64,000 bases of DNA, taken from Flaccisagitta enflata (Eukaryota; Chaetognatha; Sagittoidea; Aphragmophora). Under the pieces are notes generated by a model that saw only the letters and a list, made by a program, of their open reading frames with translations, did no database searches and was not told where the DNA came from. The position numbers and the translations under genes were made by a program. Of this stretch, positions 63,561 through 64,000 are shown in pieces. Position 1 is the stretch's first letter, and each line of letters begins with the position of its first letter. The stretch spans positions 26,040,001-26,104,000 of the forward strand of contig OZ231127.1 in assembly GCA_965153355.1 (NCBI GenBank). Reading direction: 5' to 3'.

Positions 63561-64000
63561 ACAAGAATTGATATGCCAGACCCAAAGAGAGACTGAGATA
63601 GCCACAAAGATAGACATCGAAAGTAGAGGAAAAGAAATCTGGAGGATTTTTTTACTGCCCAAGATGGAATCAAGAGGATGCCACAAAAACGAGAATGGAC
63701 ATTGGACGAGAAGAAACCCAATAAATGTCGACTCGACGTCCATGACATTTGCTCAAGTTCTAACACGACATTTGCCGAGATTCTAACACCTCTTTTTCAC
63801 GAGTGCCCAGTCAGAGGGAAAAAGAAAGCCGTCCGTTAAAGGCAATATGATGTGCGAGCTCAGTCGGTTGATCAGTATGCCCTGTTGCTCCTTTTGAAAC
63901 TAGCGTGATAAGACGACGTTTTAACTACAGCTCAACCATGCTCAAACGGATTTCGGGGGACTCCTTCAAAGGATTAGCAATCTATATCTATTCATGTCGA

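Overview
This is eukaryotic, almost certainly animal, nuclear DNA. Supporting signs are GT-AG introns with matching phases, interstitial TTAGGG-type telomere repeats (about 12.9 and 25.5 kb), exons of a ciliary dynein-docking coiled-coil gene, and a very dense load of microsatellites (about twenty (GA)n/(CT)n arrays) and small non-autonomous transposons. The species cannot be named from the sequence. One assembly gap (10 N) lies at 31692-31701.

Layout. 1-31.7 kb is gene-poor. It is built from dispersed repeats, long inverted-repeat elements (some with clear target-site duplications), three fold-back elements, a 700-bp minisatellite and a 155-bp satellite. A recurrent 150-200 bp family runs through the whole window. 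It has a GGCCGGATACACGG-type start, a GACC/GACG tetranucleotide core and a terminal hairpin followed by TAAAAA, and its hairpin stem varies by paired, compensatory changes.

31.7-49.6 kb is the remarkable part: a block of about 18 kb of virus-like genes. On the plus strand are a Polinton/adintovirus-type double-jelly-roll major capsid protein (at least five exons, 5' part lost near the gap) and a small, extremely basic core-like protein. On the minus strand, converging on them, are a protein-primed family B DNA polymerase (34860-39246; four pieces, one spliceosomal intron, two breaks each exactly at an A7 run), a coiled-coil protein, a six-exon superfamily 3 helicase with a possible HUH-type N-terminal part, an acidic low-complexity protein whose reading frame switches inside a minisatellite, a C2H2 zinc-finger protein, a coiled-coil protein and an unknown protein. 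I read this as an endogenised relative of Polintons/adintoviruses that also carries a parvovirus/bidnavirus-like replication helicase. No integrase, protease, packaging ATPase or penton was recognised, and the element's ends were not found. Several introns of these genes carry the same (GA)n or (GAGC)n arrays as the host DNA.

50-58 kb has host-like genes on the plus strand: two threonine-rich, probably mucin-like type I membrane proteins. One has a good TATA/initiator promoter. The other has three exons and a cytoplasmic tail with four 51-bp tandem repeats. 59.4-63.1 kb holds three consecutive minus-strand exons of an ODAD1/CCDC63-type outer dynein arm docking protein. Everything else is simple repeats, transposon remains or sequence in which I see nothing.
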